Under the pieces are notes generated by a model, which searched no databases, was not told the DNA's origin, and was given only the letters and a program-made list of their open reading frames with translations. A program made the translations under genes and the position numbers. A stretch of DNA of 64,000 nucleotides from GCA-2689995 sp964529325 (lineage in GTDB: Bacteria > Fidelibacterota > Marinisomatia > SCGC-AAA003-L08 > GCA-2689995), in the NCBI GenBank assembly GCA_964529325.1, contig CAZGWH010000002.1:1-64000 (forward strand). The letters are read 5' to 3'. Below, in pieces: positions 62,574-64,000 of this stretch. Numbering within the stretch: the first letter of the stretch is position 1; each line of letters opens with the position of its first letter.

Positions 62574-63326
62574 ATGAAAAAAGAATTAAAAGAGTTATAT
62601 GATACTATTAAAATTCTTCGTGCACCAAATGGTTGTATCTGGGATAATAAACAAACTTCCAATTCATTAATACCATATTTACTAGAAGAAGTGTATGAAA
62701 TAATTGAAGCAATTGAAAATGAAAATGAAAATGAAATAAAAGAAGAATTAGGCGATTTACTTTTACATTTAATATTTCAAGCTCAAATTTATGAAGAAAA
62801 GAATATTTTCAGTTTTACAGAAGTAATTGAACAAATTAATGCTAAATTAAAAAATAGGCATCCCGAACTTTTTGGAATAAAATCAAGTAATATTGGTTTG
62901 ACTTGGGAAGAAAAAAAACAAATTGAGAAAAAAAGAGATAAATATTTAGATGGTGTTCCAATATCGTTGCCTGCATTAACTCGAGCGTCTCGAATACAAG
63001 AAAAAGCATCACAAGTAGGTTTTGATTGGAAAGAAATTAATCCTGTTTGGGATAAAGTAAATGAAGAAATTAATGAGTTGAAATTAGCGATTGAACAAAA
63101 AAATGAAAAAAATATTTCTGAAGAATTTGGGGATGTATTATTTTCTTTTGTGAATTTAGCTCGGTTTTTAAAAATTCAACCTGAAACTTCATTAAAAGGC
63201 ACAATAAATAAATTTGAAAATCGATTTCATTTTATTGAAACTGAGTTAGCGAAGAGAAATATTAAATTATCTAATGCTTCTTTGGAAGAAATGGATGAAA
63301 TTTGGAATAAATCGAAAAAGAATTGA
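62574..63326 (+). CDS. mazG: nucleoside triphosphate pyrophosphohydrolase MazG
   Basis: A 250-residue protein with two MazG domains. The first has GCIWDNKQTSNSLIPYLLEE and EELGDLLLHLIFQAQIYEE with the metal-binding ExxE and D residues; the second has ISEEFGDVLFSFVNLARFL. It hydrolyses aberrant or excess NTPs. It follows the CNNM gene by 4 bases. Confidence 0.92.
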   Translation: MKKELKELYDTIKILRAPNGCIWDNKQTSNSLIPYLLEEVYEIIEAIENENENEIKEELGDLLLHLIFQAQIYEEKNIFSFTEVIEQINAKLKNRHPELFGIKSSNIGLTWEEKKQIEKKRDKYLDGVPISLPALTRASRIQEKASQVGFDWKEINPVWDKVNEEINELKLAIEQKNEKNISEEFGDVLFSFVNLARFLKIQPETSLKGTINKFENRFHFIETELAKRNIKLSNASLEEMDEIWNKSKKN

Positions 63327-63369
63327 TAAACTGTTTTTTCTTTAAATTGAATATATATTAAAATTGGGG

Positions 63370-63402
63370 ATGTTTACGGAGGCCTTTTTACTCATTCTGT
63401 GA
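63370..63402 (+). other. possible 10-codon leader frame overlapping the next start
   Basis: ATG 63370 opens a frame of ten codons, MFTEAFLLIL, ending TGA at 63400-63402, which overlaps the GTG start at 63399. The ggagg at 63378-63382 lies inside it. It could be a coupling leader or a chance frame. Confidence 0.3.
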
Positions 63403-64000
63403 GAAATTTTTTAAAAATATTAACTTTATTTACTGTTTTTTGGATTTCATGCAATAATCCGGTGGTAGAAGAAAAGGATATTTCTCCCCCTGAAAATATT
63501 TTTGTAACAATAGATAAAGATAACCCTGTTGATCAAATTGTAAATATTTTTTGTACGGCCACAGATAATGTTGGAATTCAAGAAGTCCAGCTTTGGATTA
63601 ATTCAGACCATTATCAAAATATGGTAGATAGTGAAATCCCATATTCTTTTGCATTAAATACATCTGAAAATAATGAAAATGGAGAACCATATTTTGAAGA
63701 AGGGATTATTTATAATATTCAATTAAAAGTAATTGATGTGAATGGAAATGTTACATTTAGTGAACCACCCATTCAAATTGAAGTTGATAATTCTAATTCA
63801 GCCCCGATTCAACCAAATATTACTGAAGTTTCTTATTCTAATGGAAAAAATACAATTAGGTGGGAAAAAAATATAGAGGGTGATTTTAAGGAGTATATAT
63901 TAAAAAAACGAAATAACTCAAATTCATCTACATGGATTACTATTCTTCAAACAACGAATCAAAATACAATTTATTATGAAGATTACGATATTGACCCATT
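63399..64000 (+). CDS. lipoprotein with fibronectin/Ig-like domains, truncated at window end
   Basis: The frame from GTG 63399 runs off the right end (at least 200 codons). It begins with a lipoprotein signal, RNFLKILTLFTVFWISC, giving a lipidated Cys near 18, then an Ig-like domain (VNIFCTATDNVGIQEVQLWI) and a fibronectin-III-like domain (PNITEVSYSNGKNTIRWEK). No ATG is in frame; the ggagg ribosome site is 16 bases upstream, unusually far. Function unknown. Confidence 0.7.
   Translation, partial: MRNFLKILTLFTVFWISCNNPVVEEKDISPPENIFVTIDKDNPVDQIVNIFCTATDNVGIQEVQLWINSDHYQNMVDSEIPYSFALNTSENNENGEPYFEEGIIYNIQLKVIDVNGNVTFSEPPIQIEVDNSNSAPIQPNITEVSYSNGKNTIRWEKNIEGDFKEYILKKRNNSNSSTWITILQTTNQNTIYYEDYDIDP

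Noticed and set aside
1..64000. CRISPR array, rRNA or tRNA genes, prophage
   Set aside because: I found no regularly spaced repeats, no rRNA blocks, no cloverleaf and no phage structural genes on reading both strands.

Overview
The window is an AT-rich bacterial chromosome segment with tightly packed genes. Secreted proteins carry type I dockerin repeats and C-terminal 'NPFNP' sorting domains of the type IX secretion kind. There are also an LptF/G-type permease, an outer-membrane barrel and several lipoproteins, so the cell is a diderm. Together with short palindromic repeats and a REP-type transposase, this points to the Fibrobacterota-Chlorobiota-Bacteroidota neighbourhood, most likely Candidatus Marinimicrobia (SAR406) or a close relative. 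That assignment is inference from protein style, not from a marker tree.

Layout. 1-430: palindromic repeats. 433-5173: leucine-rich-repeat lipoprotein, DUF4442 protein, a glycosyltransferase resembling the queuosine-tRNA mannosyltransferase, a 26-residue membrane peptide, a Crp/Fnr regulator, tadA and rsmE. 5412-8207: a 931-residue secreted protein with animal-like cysteine-rich modules. 8287-14576: a sulfur/selenium redox island. 14688-20966: di-heme peroxidase, acetolactate-decarboxylase-like lipoprotein, multicopper oxidase, cupredoxin, PepSY-like protein and DUF4920 lipoprotein. 21095-23003: dockerin proteins. 23467-34023: housekeeping (ileS, dksA-like, lspA, rluD-type, xerD-type, pckA, hpf, metK, ahcY). 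34029-38817: lipoprotein, barrel, LptF/G. 38933-41968: rplM, rpsI, rpsB, tsf, frr. 42034-47017: DUF512 radical SAM protein, der, a metalloprotease and an IMPACT-family protein. 47266-48033: REP transposase flanked by duplicated hairpin arrays. 48066-54886: secreted LamG/beta-helix/YHYH protein, porin, dadA operon, M43 protease. 54886-64000: hydrolase, zinc-ribbon protein, rnpB, recJ, fabH, acyl-CoA dehydrogenase, ybeY, CorC-like, mazG and a truncated lipoprotein.

The most interesting system is the island at 8287-13037 and its satellites. Three small genes contain an in-frame UGA followed by a possible bacterial SECIS hairpin: a HesB/IscA-like protein, a short membrane protein and an FmdB-like zinc ribbon. 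All three would be missed by ordinary gene calling. They sit with thioredoxin, two rhodaneses, a glutaredoxin-like protein, a DUF302 protein, a persulfide-dioxygenase-like enzyme and a YeiH-family transporter. An ECF sigma factor and a Cys-rich anti-sigma-like protein lie in the middle. A bipartite motif, gtaac(c/a)-N15-catc, occurs with identical spacing before hesB (minus strand), trx, the rhodanese operon and the multicopper oxidase, and in weaker form before the cupredoxin. I infer a small ECF regulon linking persulfide handling, selenoproteins and periplasmic copper proteins.

Several genes are broken or oddly started: a frameshift in the multicopper oxidase signal peptide, a frameshift splitting the LamG/YHYH protein, an in-frame TGA in a beta-propeller-like protein, and an IMPACT gene without an in-frame ATG. 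They may be real, phase-variable, or consensus errors in runs of A/T.
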